Assembly: GCF_000002235.5 (NCBI RefSeq)
Contig: NW_022145594.1
Coordinates: 21,259,890-21,323,889 of the forward strand
Direction of reading: 5' to 3'
DNA: 64,000 nucleotides
Source of the DNA: Strongylocentrotus purpuratus
Taxonomy: Eukaryota; Echinodermata; Echinoidea; Camarodonta; Strongylocentrotidae
The notes beneath the pieces are model-generated. The model saw nothing but the letters and a program-made list of their open reading frames with translations, had not been told where the DNA came from and searched no databases. The translations under genes were made by a program, and so were the position numbers. Below, piece by piece: positions 22,735 to 35,343 of the stretch; position 1 is the first letter of the stretch; every line of letters begins with the position of its first letter.

Positions 22735-25045
22735 TATTTTTCTTATTCCAGGTTGGTAAACTTCTTACAAAGGGTGGATTGCCCTTTAAACAATAATTAG
22801 TCGTGCCATTGTTTTCCAATGTATTGATATTCTAGCGTCCTCTTTATAAAAGAAATAATAGTTCACCGGAATGTTACCCTGGGATTACACATGTAGAACT
22901 GACTTCCAGGATATTGCTCAATGTTCTTTGGCACATGACCATTTCATTTCGCAATTTCCTTCGTCAAAAACATGGATTTACTCCACTGTTACGTGTCGTT
23001 AGGTTTTCAATGTCATTCAAAATTCTCGTGAAAAAAATGCTTGCTCTAAACTACAAACCTTTGAAATCAATTGGATTTCGCAAAATCATAAGATATTCCC
23101 AGGGCAAACGGATATGCATTGTGCAACACATTTGACTAAAAACCGTTAAATAACAAAACTAACATTAGACAAATAATTTGATTTTTTTTATTAGATTTTT
23201 CAGCTCTCGCTATGCCCAGATTGCTGACATACATATTGATAACAGTTCCATTGCTATCATTTTGAAAGTGATTATCTGTGCATACATACTGTATACTCAA
23301 ACAATATCATCATCATCATCATCATCATCATCATTATGCATCGAAAGTAAATTGTCATTTTCAATTCTCAAGTGGAGAAAAATTAATAATCGGAATTTAT
23401 TTTGAGTGGACTCATTGTATAATACATGCAATGTGGGAAGAGGGGATATACATTTGAGGACATGCCACTTATTGAATGGGCTAAAAATTGACAAGGGCCC
23501 TGTCTCATAAAACTCACATAGATCTTAGATAATTGTTTTCAAAGCCATCAAATGTTAGGATTTCATTAGCTTATAACAATAATTAATGTGTATTGTTATT
23601 AACGACAGGATTTTAATAAAACAAATGACAGATATAGTTGTAGAGAAGAGGAAATGGGCAGGGGACAATTTGATGCATCCTCGTGCTTATTTATTCGTCC
23701 TCTTGCTTAAAGGCATCGTTTGACAATGTAAAATCTGAGATGCATGGCCCTACGTTGCTGACATACATATTGATAACAGTTCCATTGCTATCATTTTGAA
23801 AGTGATTATCTGTGCATGCATACTGTATACTCAAACAATATCATCATCATCATCATCATCATCATCATTATGCATCGAAAGTAAATTGTCATTTTCAATT
23901 CTCAAGTGGAGAAAAATTAATAATCGGGATTTATTTTGAGTGGACTCATTGTATAATACATGCAATGTGGGAAGAGGGGATATACATTTGAGGACATGCC
24001 ACTTATTGAATGGGCTAAAAATTGACAAGGGCCCTGTCTCATAAAACTCACATAGATCTTAGATAATTGTTTTCAAAGCCATCAAATGTTAGGATTTCAT
24101 TAGCTTATAACAATAATTAATGTGTATTGTTATTAACGACAGGATTTTAATAAAACAAATGACAGATATAGTTGTAGAGAAGAGGAAATGGGCAGGGGAC
24201 AATTTGATGCATCCTTGTGCTTATTTATTCGTCCTCTTGCTTAAAGGCATCGTTTGACAATGTAAAATCTGAGATGCATGGCCCTACGTGTTATCATTGT
24301 CTGTGATATGGTGTAATATTGAAGCCCTGAACAAATTGCGCTTCAAAATGATCATGAAGTGTCTCAAATAAGTAAACAATCTTTAAGTGACCGGTATTAC
24401 CATACTCATTTTTCCCAGTAGACTGTAGTGACATAAAAACCGTTAGAAAAAAGGAATTTTGAAATTTCGATTTGCAATCATAAATATCTTGAATATCGGA
24501 AAGGCGATCGGCTTGTAAAAGTCATGGGATTCCTTACTGACCTAAAGGTTTATAATTATGATTGTAGCATGAGCTAAATCCAGGATTTTGTTTCAGAATC
24601 TGAGGCAATGTTACGTAGTTACTTGAATAATAGGCCCTACTTCGTGATATAGCGTAAAAAACAAGTACTTTACAGGAATAAGGATGTGGGACTGCCCTAA
24701 TTTACCGAGCCATGCTTTATAAAGTTTAGAAATAGTACCAACTTATTATACAGTAGTTGATATCAATTTCTGAAATTGCTGCATGGATGGGTGCATGAAA
24801 ATTAATTGTTTGAATGTGGATGTTCTTGATTATGACATGAGGCCCTGCGTATAGTATTGTTAACAATGAAATAAATTCTAGTTTATCACATTTGGTAATC
24901 TTTTTTTCTTTAGTATTCCTAATTCCAATTGCAAACATTGCACTATAATGCAGGAGTGCCAAATACTTCATTGCGCAATACAGCTGCACTGAACAAAAAA
25001 AGAGTTTGGCAAAGATTTGTTGTTTCACAATTTCCTGTTCTTGTT
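22735..25045. repeat. Segmental duplication unit 2
   Basis: Second copy of 19650-21510, enlarged by an internal 534-bp tandem duplication (23221-24288). The left part (22740-23165) also repeats within itself as 22270-22620 and 27975-28390. Non-coding. Confidence 0.8.
23221..24288. repeat. 534-bp tandem duplication
   Basis: Bases 23221-23754 and 23755-24288 are near-identical direct copies offset by 534 bp, each carrying the same (ATC)n run near its start. Only a few substitutions are visible, such as one changing F to S in a - strand frame, so the event is recent. Confidence 0.93.
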
Positions 25046-25106
25046 AATGTATGTCCTGTCATGTATATCCTTTCTGTTAAATTCAAACATTAGCACTGTG
25101 ACCTAG

Positions 25107-27067
25107 TTTTCAAATTACACAACGAAACCCGTTTACCTTCTAGACTTGAATTTGATAAAGGAACGTGATAAAGCCAAAAGAAAAGTACGGAAAAGCAAAA
25201 ATAACGATGCTATGAATTGTTATCGTAAGTTAAGAAATAAAGTAACTTTTGAAATAAGAAAAACTAAAAGACAATATTATGTTAATAAACTGTCCTCTGC
25301 TATGGGGAGATCTACTGAGGTCTGGAAGGTTTTGAAGACTGTTTTGCCAACATCTCGTGCTAATAGTACTGAAGCCCATGTAAATGATTCTGATATGAGA
25401 GCTAATGAGTTTAATCTATTTTTTTCTTCTATCGGTGCAGAGTTAGCCTCTAATTTTCATGATCCTCCACATTCAATAAATGATGATGAAGTTCGTGTTA
25501 AGAATGATGCTAAGTTTACGTTTCATTTAGTCACTGAAAATGATGTTCGAAAAGAACTAATGAAATTGAAAGATAATACTTCTGTGGGCTTAGATGGGAT
25601 TTCTTCCAAAATTTTGAAAATGTGTGCTCCTATTATTGTTCCATATCTTACTCACATAATTAATAGATCATTCCTCGAGTATAAGTTTCCAAATCAATGG
25701 AAGAGGTCAAAAGTCATTCCCATTCATAAATCTGGCAACAAAAATTCCCCAAATAACTTTCGTCCTATCTCAATACTACCTACGGTATCGAAATTGCTGG
25801 AAAGATTTGTTCAGCGGCAATTAGTTTCCTTTTTAGAAGAAAACAAACTTTTATCAGCAGAACAATTTGGCTTTAGGAGTAAACACTCAACAATAACGTC
25901 TTTGGTTAAAATTACAGATAGATGGATGAACGCTGTTGATCAGGGAAAATATACAGGAGCAGTATTTATTGATCTAAAAAAAGCTTTCGATTGCGTTGAT
26001 CCTGACTTGCTCCTCGAAAAGCTACGTAATATTGGTATAGCTGAAGAATGTTTGCCATGGTTTAATGATTATTTACATAACAGGTTTATTTCCACTTATT
26101 TTGGTTCAACTCTTTCATCTCATTTACCCATTTCTTTTGGTGTACCGCAGGGTTCCATTTTGGGGCCTTTGCTTTTCATTATTTTCGTTAACGATTTAAC
26201 TCAATATACACATTATTGTTCCATTCAACTTTACGCTGACGATACTGTTCTTTATTTTTCAGATTTTAATGTGGAAAGTGTTCAAAATAAACTAAATCAT
26301 GACTTGTCATATATTTATAAATGGATGTGCAATAATAAGTTAACACTGAATTTTGATAAGACTGTATCCTTACTCATAGGCTCTAGACATATGTTAAGTA
26401 AATGTAATAAATTAAATGTATATATAAATAATATTGCAATACAACAGACTGACAGTGTAAAATATCTCGGGTTTATTATCGACAGCAAACTTAAGGGGGA
26501 TGTCCATATAGATAAATTATGTAAGAGGGTTGGAAACCTAGTAAAATATTTGGCTAGACTACGTTATTTTATTAATGAGACGAATTTGAACTTGATATAT
26601 AAAGCAATTATTTTACCCCTTTTTGACTATGCAGACATTTTAATCGATTCATGTGATAAAAAATATATTAAGAAACTGCAAACTCTCCAAAATCGCGCGG
26701 GCAGAATAATAATGAAAGTTAATCCATATGAACACATTTCTAACGCACAAATTCATTCACTTTTAAAATGGTCATCTCTCGAATCCAGGCGTAAGAAAAA
26801 TCTTAATGTATTTGTCTATAAATCAGTCCATAATATGTTATCTCCCAGTATGAATGAAATGTTTCAACCCCCTTCTCATATTTATTCCCTCCGCAATTCC
26901 GGTAACTTTGTTCTCCCTAAACCTAGAACTGAATATTGTCGCAGAACTACCCAATACAGAAGCTCAATTCAATATAATACTCTTCCTCCTACCACTAAAT
27001 TACTTCAAACTGTTCAAACATTCAAAAAGTATTTAAACAATACTATTCCAGACTTCTTGTAGCTGTA

Positions 27068-27108
<41 letters not shown>

Positions 27109-27438
27109 AATAATTTACTTGTCTAGCTTTCTCTCTTGTATAAATATCGTAAATACTTCTCTCATTTTTCTTGTTTTACTCGAATTTGTAATTATTATTG
27201 TAAGTTCTTATTTTGCTGTAAGTTTTCCTTACTTTTGTAATAACTATTTTCATGTTTTCTATTTCTATAGGGACCCCTCTGTAAACCAGCATTGTTATGC
27301 TAACAACGCTGAGTAGGGCCATCCCTCCGTCTTTTTTTTTTTTTATAAGTGTGTCTTTATGATTGTAAATATATATATATATAATTATGTTGATGTATTT
27401 TTTTAAATGACGGAAAATAAATACAATACAATACAATA
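25107..27438 (+). mobile_element. 5'-truncated LINE with open reverse-transcriptase frame
   Basis: The frame is open from just after a TAG at 25104 to TAG at 27060, over 630 codons. It begins in the linker between endonuclease and RT (RDKAKRKVRKSK..., FNLFFSSIGAEL), then shows the RT blocks FRPISILPTVSKLLERF, SAEQFGFRSKHSTITSL, FIDLKKAFDCVD (A), GVPQGSILGPLLF (B), LYADDTVLYF (C) and VKYLGFIIDSKL (E). All catalytic Asp residues are present, but the endonuclease is missing, so this is a dead 5'-truncated insertion. The 3' UTR has a run of about 35 T, an AATAAA, and ends in (ATACA)n at 27420-27438. It inserted into a family A MITE, whose remainder follows. Jockey/CR1 superfamily; clade not resolved. 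Confidence 0.9.
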
Positions 27439-27815
27439 CTTCACTGTCAGACACTATTGAGTGACTGACTGACATCTTCTTTTAAATATGGTAATAACAT
27501 ATATACATAGAATGAGCTGCAACAGGTACATGAGTGAGCATTTGTCCAAATCAATAACTCACTAAAATGAAACTAATTGAATGGTTGTGCAGCACAAAAC
27601 GTACGACAATTCGGTAAAAGGGTCTGAAATGAGACTATTACTTGGATGATTGCAATCACTTAATTCAATTCGACAACTAATGGTCGTTACTTTCCCACTA
27701 AAAGCCATTGTCTAGCCCTTTTGTTTTGAGGGAAGTTCTAATTAGTATTGTCTTTCAAATGCCTTTGGAATTTAACCTTTTCATTTTGTTTGGATGCAAA
27801 TGGGACATAGTACCT
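27435..27815 (-). mobile_element. MITE family A, copy interrupted by the LINE
   Basis: Inverted relative to 6117-6500: CTGTCAGACACTATTGAGTG at the left and ATGGGACATAGTACCTTA-type terminus near 27803-27817. The LINE 3' tail abuts it, so this MITE was the LINE target. Confidence 0.65.
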
Positions 27816-28437
27816 TATAAAATCATATCCGAACTGAAAAATGAAATGGATGAACTATAATGTCAACGGAAAGCTTATAAACCATGGATTACATAATATA
27901 AATGATTCGCTTTTTTAGTTTGTGTCAGAGGAGTATCGTCTCTTCAAAAACTCAGACTCTGAAACTTTTCACCATTATTTTTCTCATTCCAGATATAAAT
28001 GAATTTCGTACCAAGGTTGCCCTTCAAACAATGATCAAACTTCAAACTTCAAACAATAATCGGTCGTGCCAATGTTTTACAATGCTTTGATATTCTAGCT
28101 TCCTCTTTATAGAAGAAATAATAGTTCACCAAAATGTTACCCTGGGACCAACATTCAGAACTGACTTTCAGGATATTGCTCAATGATCTTCGGGAAATGA
28201 TCATTAATTTCGCAACTGCCTTCATCAAAAACGTGCCTTAACTCCACTGTTACAGGTGGGTTTTTTCAATGTAATTTACAATTCTCGTTGAAAATATGCT
28301 TGCTTTAATCTGCACATCTTTGAATGCATTTGGATTTCGCAAAATCATAAGATATTCAATGCAAACGAATATGCATTGTGCAACACACACATTTGACTAA
28401 AAAAACAAAGACTTGTTGTTTCGCAATTTCCTGTTCT
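27640..28437. repeat. Segmental duplication unit 3 (partial)
   Basis: Collinear with 21930-22620 (GTGTCAGAGGAGTATCG, CAAACTTCAAACTTCAAACA, CTGACTTTCAGGATATTGCT) and, at its right edge, with TTGTTTC.CAATTTCCTGTTCT of the longer units. Followed by a (CA)n-rich stretch at 28515-28570. Confidence 0.7.
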
Positions 28438-28657
28438 TAAAACATGTTTAAACACTCTTATTTCACTTGAAAGGCACATCCACATATTAATGCACATACA
28501 AGGTGCGAATATACAAACACATACATACACACACGCACACACACAACACGACACACACACACGCACACACCCACGAACACGCTGGCGGGTCATCTTTTTT
28601 CTAGAAAATATGGAGGTGAATCTACTCCTGAAAATCCCAAGAGAAACAACACCTTAA

Positions 28658-29024
28658 AGTGGCACGTTCCCGCCAGTGTAGTTATCGCTGCTCTAGTCAT
28701 CGCCATCTTGGTTCCGAAGATCGACTTCTAATTTGCATACAGCTGTCAATCAAAGTACGCGCGGCCTGGCCTGCCTTCGCCAAGCCAGCTGATCGCTGAC
28801 GATCGCGACGTCACGAAAGTGGGCGGAAACAGCAGCCGAATCTTAGAGCCGAACTGCGATTGGCATTACTTCGGCACATGTATGCGATAATCGGTATTGT
28901 CCGGGCATTCGGAACATGCCATCTGCGTAAGAGCCGTATTCTGTTGGTGTCAATAGGCAGCTAGCACCGTCCGCCATCGGGTACGTATTTTGAACGCCCT
29001 CTGGAATACGGGGAACATGCCTCT
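28658..29024. mobile_element. TTAA-flanked GC-rich MITE
   Basis: TTAA-AGTGGCACGTTCCC at the left and GGGGAACATGCCTCT-TTAA at the right. It is 367 bp and markedly more GC-rich than its surroundings. No transposase frame. piggyBac-type by target site. Confidence 0.7.
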
Positions 29025-29144
29025 TTAAACAATTCGACTTTATAAACATTTTTTTTAGGGGGAGGTTAAGGTTAGGGTTGTATTACAGTTACAACAGTTT
29101 CTGCCACACGCATCGGCCGAAAATCGTGAATCTTTTCAGTTATT

Positions 29145-30221
29145 TTTTTTTAATATTTTTTTTTAAGCGTTCAAAAAGAAACACATTCAAACTCAAATTA
29201 CAACGATTTGAACAATAAATACAATGAATAAAATGTTTACAAAAGTAATTTAATATAAAATCATATACCATAATGTCATACATTCAACATTATATGAATC
29301 GTACAAATAAGATAAGAAATATAGAGTAGATATTTGTCAATGAATTAGAGAGGTAATTTAGAACATAGGAGACTACCATTGTGAGCGGTTGGGCTGGAGA
29401 TGGCGACACATTAGTCTCTTGAGAAATCTGGGTGTTTAAGTGGGTGCATTGTATAAAGTGCAGGTGTGGGTGTAAAAAGCAGTTGCATGATAAAGAATAA
29501 AGTAATTCACGTTTTTATTATACTAATATAAAGATTGGGGAGTGTATGATTGTTTTACTTGCCGCCTAAGTATAGCTTTTAAGGAGAAGATGGTTAAACA
29601 AGTCTTTATGTTTTGGGGAAAATCATTCCAAATGTCCGGACCAGAATGTTTAACAGGTTTGTGTGTTATTGATAATTTGGGATTTTTAAGATGAAAGTTT
29701 CCAGATATGCGAGTAGGGTACGAATAAATGAACAGAACTATAAAGCCTAAACATGTTTAATTGTGGTAATTTCATTTCATTTTTAATTTCATTTATTTCA
29801 CTCTCCATAAAAACTATTGACTATTAATGTACTTAAACATAATGAATGCTACTTGAATAGTGTTCAAATCTTCTTCTTTTTTAAGTTTATATAATAAAGG
29901 ATAAGTGTGAGCTAAGAAATGCGAACCTGTACAAAAACGTACGGCTTTCTTTTGTAGATAATAAAAAGGATTCATTTTAGTCGAACCACAATTTGCCCAT
30001 ACAATATTACAATATGTTTAATACGGGAGAACTAGTGTATTATGTGGAAGGAATAACAGTTGCATGGAGGTAGAAGAAACTTTCGCTTAGAGATTATTCC
30101 AATACTTTTGGAAATGCACATTGTAACGTGGTGTAAATGCTCATTCCAAGTCACAGTTTCATTATAAGTACTCCCAAAAACTTGGACTTATTTTTGTCTT
30201 CTCTAATAGCATATCATCGAT

Positions 30222-30262
<41 letters not shown>

Positions 30263-32400
30263 TGTTTCTGTATTATGAGAATGATGTTTAAAATACATGA
30301 AATGAGTCTTTTGCGTATTAAGAGAAACATTTGCTGGACTTAAACCAGTTTGATACTTTGTTAATTTCATATTTCAAAGTATTGTTTAAAGAATTAAGGT
30401 CTTTGTGATAATAAAATATATTTTTGTCATCAGCAAATAAGATACAAGAAAGAAGGGGGATTTATTGATAATATCATTCATATAAATAAGAAATAAAAGT
30501 GGACCTAACATGGAGTCTTGAGGAACACCGCATTGAATTAAAAGAGGATCAGAATCATAACCATTGAATGTAACGTAATGTCTTCTGTTTGTTAAATAAT
30601 CTTTACACCATGAGAGTGGCTGACCCCTAGATCCATAATGGCTGAGTTTGGAGAGTAGAATGGGCGTGATTGAGCGTGTCGAATGCTTTATTCAAGTCAC
30701 AGAATATACCTATAACATGTTTTTTTGTTAGCTATGGCCCCTGCTAATTTTGTCATAAATTTGAAGTAATGCTAGGTGAGTTGAGTAATTTTTCCTGGAG
30801 CCATATTGATTTGAATTGCGTATTTTGTGTTAGGTGATAAGTTTATGTAGCCTATTATGAACGATTTTTTCGAAGACTTTGGATATACTTGGAAGTAGGG
30901 AAATCGAATGATAATTACTAATCTCGTGGGGATCATCTTTTTTTGAGAATGGGATTGGCTTTAGCTCCCGGCCCCCCCCCCCCCCACTCAGTGTTATTTA
31001 GGGTACGCATATGCTCGTACCCTCTTTTTGAAAGCACCACCTATCTGAGGACTGCCAACATTTCCGAACCCCCCTTTCGCGGGCTTTTCTCGGGCTTTTC
31101 CTGCCTTGGAGACCCCCCTAAATCAGGAAAAAATGTTCAATATACCCCCCTAAATTCGGAATAATTTCTCAGGAGTCCAAAGAGATAAAAAAAAAAAAAA
31201 AAAAACACCCCCTTTTTAAAGAAATCTCCGGGTGAAAAGTCAAATACACCCCTTTTTTTACAATTCTCGGGCCGGACTTTGTCGCCCGAAAAGTACCCCT
31301 TTACCGGACATTTTGGTAACACGCATGCGGTCATTCCGACCTCTGAGTGGGGGGGGGGCGGGCTTTAGCTAAACATGAAATATGTGAGTTAAAGGCTTTC
31401 AAGTGGGTTAATTATTCTTTTTAGAGATTCGGTAATACTAGTATTAATAATTTCGCTAGGATTTGTTGGATAAAGAGAGATCTTGGTTTAGATTGCAAAG
31501 ATAGTCTGTAAAGTGAGCGTGAGTTATATTGATTTTGCTTTCGAGTTCAGGGCCGAAATTCGTAAAAAATGAATTAAATGAATTCGCATGAAGACCAGGA
31601 TCATGTAGTTGAGTGGCATTTAATGTGATATTATCCGTGGGTGGGGGATTTTTGTTCCCCATAAACTCATTGATGATTTACCAAGTTGCATTTGTGTTTG
31701 AACTGGCCTTTTTAAAATTCTATTAGAAAAGAAAATTCTACGGGATGTACGGATTAGTTTTGTTTATCTGTTGCGATAAAATATATATGTGTTTAGGTTA
31801 ATGTCAGTTGGATTGTGTACGTGTAATTTATTGAGGCGTGTTTGTAATGATTTAAATTTCTTTATCTAAGGAGTCCTGGGTTTATTTCGCCTATTTTTAA
31901 CTTTGCCTAGGGAATTTTCTTTTTATAATAATAATGCAATTTGTTACTAACATTTTTATATACGGTATTAAAATCATATATATTATATACATCAGCCCAT
32001 CCCTCTAAAAATAAATCCTATTTCAGCAATTCTATATTAAGTTTGGATTCTTTGCGATATATGTAAATCGCTTAGAGACTTTGTATTCAGCGCTATATAA
32101 AAGCGGGATATTATTATTGTTATTTAAGGCAACATAGTTTACTTTCACAAGTTAAACATATGGGTAGGTGATTGGAAACTTCAGAACACAATATTTCACC
32201 GATGGTTTTGTTATTATGTACGTTTGAACAAATATTTCCGACCTGAGTTAATAAATATGAATGAATTCTGGGGGGTTTATTAATAATCAACTGCATACCA
32301 TTGGTTGAATTACTGTTATCTGATGAGGAGGAGTGTTTGATGTTATGGTCACCAAGGATAAAAATACGATTATTTTCATCCACTATTTTATGAAGATAAA
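29145..32400 (-). mobile_element. Degenerate LINE with endonuclease, RT and tail remnants
   Basis: Pieces appear in the expected order on the - strand: endonuclease end (FILGDHNIKH... SNHLPICL, 32383-32150), linker (ANSFNSFFTNFGPELESKI, near 31590-31500), RT blocks B and C ([14 protein letters not shown]... ADDKNIFYY, near 30520-30400; the catalytic YADD reads FADD) and the C-terminal tail (SGNFHLKNPKLSITHKPV... WNDFP, near 29720-29600). Many stops and frameshifts separate them. It was split by a DNA transposon at 30967-31360. It is related to, but not the same family as, the LINE at 25107. Confidence 0.75.
30967..31360. mobile_element. Mutator-like MITE with 10-bp target duplication
   Basis: GGCTTTAGCT stands directly on both sides (30957-30966 and 31361-31370). 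The termini are C-run plus ACTCAG at the left and CTGAGT plus G-run at the right. A 9-10-bp duplication fits Mutator-like elements. The 394-bp body has no transposase. Confidence 0.78.
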
Positions 32401-32575
32401 CATCCAGTTTGTCTCATAATAATTCACAATAAGAGTCAGGAGGTCTAGACTTGAACCTATTATGACATTTTTTACATTTGAGTTATTAATTTCAATAAGT
32501 AATGATCCTGCTTGTGTTAGTTTGATTTGGGAACGGATTTTGAAATGTAGGTTTTGTGCAATGTAAAACGCAACA

Positions 32576-32700
32576 CCAGTTCAGTTCAGTTCAGTTTATT
32601 TTATTTTTGCACGGCACTAACTTCAGCAAAAGGCTGTTCTTCTGTAGGTCCGTGCGCAATAAAAAAAAAATACATGTACAATTATAAGATAACACATATC
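32576..32700 (-). mobile_element. LINE 3' end with (ACTGA)n tail
   Basis: On the - strand TTTTGCTGAAGTTAGTGCCG runs into AAATAAAATAAACTGAACTG with further ACTGA units at 32578-32592. A CR1-group 3' end of a different family from the one at 27438. The part upstream of it (32700-33400) holds two diverged direct copies of one block, starting near 32860 and 33145. Confidence 0.55.
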
Positions 32701-33427
32701 ATAACAAACAAAATTTGAAACAAAAACAAAAAAACAAGAGCATAAGTATAAAAGAAAAAGATTATGTCATGATAAAGAGGAACCAGTTAGATGAGAATAA
32801 GTCGGGGAATCTGTATTAAAGCGAAATAATAATGACTGTCAAATAATTCTGAGTGCCCCTTCTATCACATAGGGTTAAAAAAAGGGGAAAAATTACAGTT
32901 TCCTTTCTTAATTTTAGTCGATGTAGACTAATGAAATGAAGAACGTATTCACTTAAAAGAAGATCATCAATACATAACATGCATGATAGTGTTCTCACAC
33001 ACAAACAAGCGCGTACTTTTATATTTTCCTAATTTTCATGTTTTTTCTCACATAAGAAACATAAGCTTAATTACCATAACATTTTGGTTAAAAAATAAAC
33101 AAAAAGCGTATATGCACAGCTTTATGAATTAATTATTAGTGCCTTCTATCACATAGGGTTCAGAAATATTAACATTTACATGTTCCTTTCTTTATTTTAG
33201 TCGACGTAAACTAATGAAATGAAGAACGTATTAGATCATCAATACAGAACATGCATGTTAGTGTTTTCACACAAAAAATACAAACGTGTATATATTCTTA
33301 ATTTTCATGGTCTTCGTCACATAAGAAACATAACCTAATTACCAAACTATTTTGGTTAAAAACAACAAAGTGCGAATCTGCACAGCTATATATGAGCCAG
33401 GCCTGACTACGCAGGCCTGACTGTTAA

Positions 33428-33967
33428 AGGGAAAGTCCACCCCCAAAATAAGTTTGTTTCGATAGAGGCAGAATAATAAGAAAATCAGGTGAGTGAAAGT
33501 TTGAGCAAATTCTGATTGAAAATAAGAAAGTTATGAATTATTGAAGTTGTGATCAATCAAATACAAATTGGCAACTCTGTGACTTATTATACGAGCTCTC
33601 CTACATTTGCTTTGGGCATAATATTCCATAAAATCATGTTTTCTTCGTTATTGATGACGGAATATATATTTGTTCCTTGCAGGGGGAGTATAGAAACATA
33701 TTTGCAATTATTATATTTAGGGTGCATGTATGGTTGAAATTTTTCTTGAGGGAAAATGAAAATTTTAGATTTTTTTAGTACTGAGCAAATGGAAGTTGAG
33801 CTCGCATGATACGTTATAGAGTTGCGAATTTGTGTTTGATTGATCACAACTTCAAAAATCCTAACTTCCTTATTTTTAATCGGAATTTGCTCAAACTTTC
33901 ACTGACTTGTTTCTCTCATTTTTCTACTCCTATTAAAACTAACTTAATTTCAGGGTGGACTTCCCCT
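33428..33967. mobile_element. TTAA-flanked MITE with long inverted repeats
   Basis: TTAA-AGGGAAAGTCCACCC at the left and GGGTGGACTTCCCCT-TTAA at the right, with inverted-repeat similarity continuing inward for well over 100 bp (TTGATCACAACTTC, TTTGAGCAAATTC). 540 bp, no transposase, piggyBac-type target. Confidence 0.85.
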
Positions 33968-33976
33968 TTAATAATA

Positions 33977-34164
33977 ATGTGTGTGTGTGTATTTGGGTTT
34001 TTACAGACGTGTATGAATCAGATATGATTAGTTACGTCTGGGGACCGACTTTTAACGTCACCATCCGAAAGATGTGACTCAGTTTCGAACCTGCGTTCTC
34101 GACTGAATCAGTTTGTAACTTCCACTGTTAGCGGGATTACAGGCGCACGCCACAACGCCTAGTT
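33977..34164 (-). mobile_element. SINE with 7SL-like head, copy 2
   Basis: On the - strand it begins AGGCGTTGTGGCGTGCGCCT then GTAATCCCGCTA, even closer to 7SL than copy 1. B box GGTTCGAAACTG follows, then GATGGTGACGTT. It ends at a (CA)n tail (33980-33990 on the + strand). Confidence 0.68.
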
Positions 34165-34250
34165 AATAATAATAATAATTCGTCCTTATATAGCGCATTT
34201 CAGGACCGCAGGCCCTCTCAATTCGCTTTACAGATATATATTTTTACCCC
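34165..34250 (-). mobile_element. L2-type LINE/SINE 3' tail
   Basis: On the - strand AAATGCGCTATATAAGGACG leads into (ATT)n. GCGCTATATAA followed by ATT repeats is the common end of L2 LINEs and the SINEs that use them. Similar tails lie at 32060-32112, 42270-42350 and 53097-53150. Confidence 0.6.
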
Positions 34251-34702
34251 GGTCATCGGATTCATGCTTACCCGCACACAAGGTATGCACATTCTCCATA
34301 AGGGGAGGGAAAATGATATCGATATCAGTATCAATTTCTAGTTATCTTTTGCCACACAATATATCTGGAATCCGGACACATTTTTATGAGTTTTGTAAAG
34401 AAATAGAGTTCATGGTTAAACCAATGCAAGAAGGGACAGTTCAGGTACACAATTTGTTTTAATTGCATTTTCTTCAAAAAAAATGAAAATGAACATTTGG
34501 GAAGTTGTTATTCATTCGCAAAAATAGGCAATATCTTTTTCGTGCAAGTACTGACAAATAACATAAAACAATAGCATTCCTCGACTCATACGATTTAAAC
34601 AAAAATCAAACCTTCCGAGGAAAAAGAAAGAAGAAGAATGAAACTAGATATTGTATCAACATTTGCATAACTTGCAAGACCTCCGATTTTAGGAAAATGT
34701 TC

Positions 34703-35343
34703 TCATTTTCTTTTCATTTGTACATGGAAAAACGGTCCGCCTCCCTTTTTAGCTACTCTCTCAACCACTTTGGCAATTTCTTGCGCTTCCATTTCGGCAG
34801 CATATTTCATGAGCTTGAGCTCATTTTCTTTCTCAAGCTTTTGTAACGCCGCATAATTCTTTTCTTCCTCCTTGTGCATATTCTGCAAATGCTTTCGCTC
34901 ATCATTCTTCACAGCCTCCTCAATATCGACCAAAGCTTTCTCTTTATTTGTCACTATTTCAAGCCTCATTTTCTCTTGTACGGATTTTACGAGCTCTAAT
35001 TCTTGCGCAGCTACTTCTAGTGCTTCGGCATGTCGCTTCTTTCTTTCTGCAGCTTTATGCGCATCGACCTTCTTCTTATACTCTACTCGGATCTCGTGTC
35101 TCTTTTCTTTCTGGCTATGGAAGCTACCCCCGGCTTGTCCATCAGCAATGCAGCCTTCAAGGAAATCGAGAAGACGTGATTTTGAGCCAGCTTCAAGACC
35201 GGTATCAATATCAATTTTGTTCTGGATGACGAACACTCTTTCTCTGCCAATCCCATGTTCTTGCTCCAGCATAGACTTTATCTTCTGAATCTGATCCATA
35301 GTCATCTTATCTTTGTGAGTGACAACGACCGATGGCTTGCGAC
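34703..35343 (-). CDS. GTPase 2 exon 4 (G4 and coiled coil)
   Basis: Acceptor TTAATCAG|GTCGCA; opens RKPSVVVTHKDKMTMDQIQK and continues RVFVIQNKID, then the coiled coil. 641 nt to the stop, 84 nt longer than the GTPase 1 exon. Confidence 0.92.

Noticed and set aside
23290-23340. CRISPR-like or satellite array (ATC repeats in both 534-bp copies)
   Set aside because: Simple trinucleotide run; no spacers.
34872-35288. + strand frames rich in Ser/Phe/Leu
   Set aside because: Antisense of the GTPase 2 coiled-coil exon.
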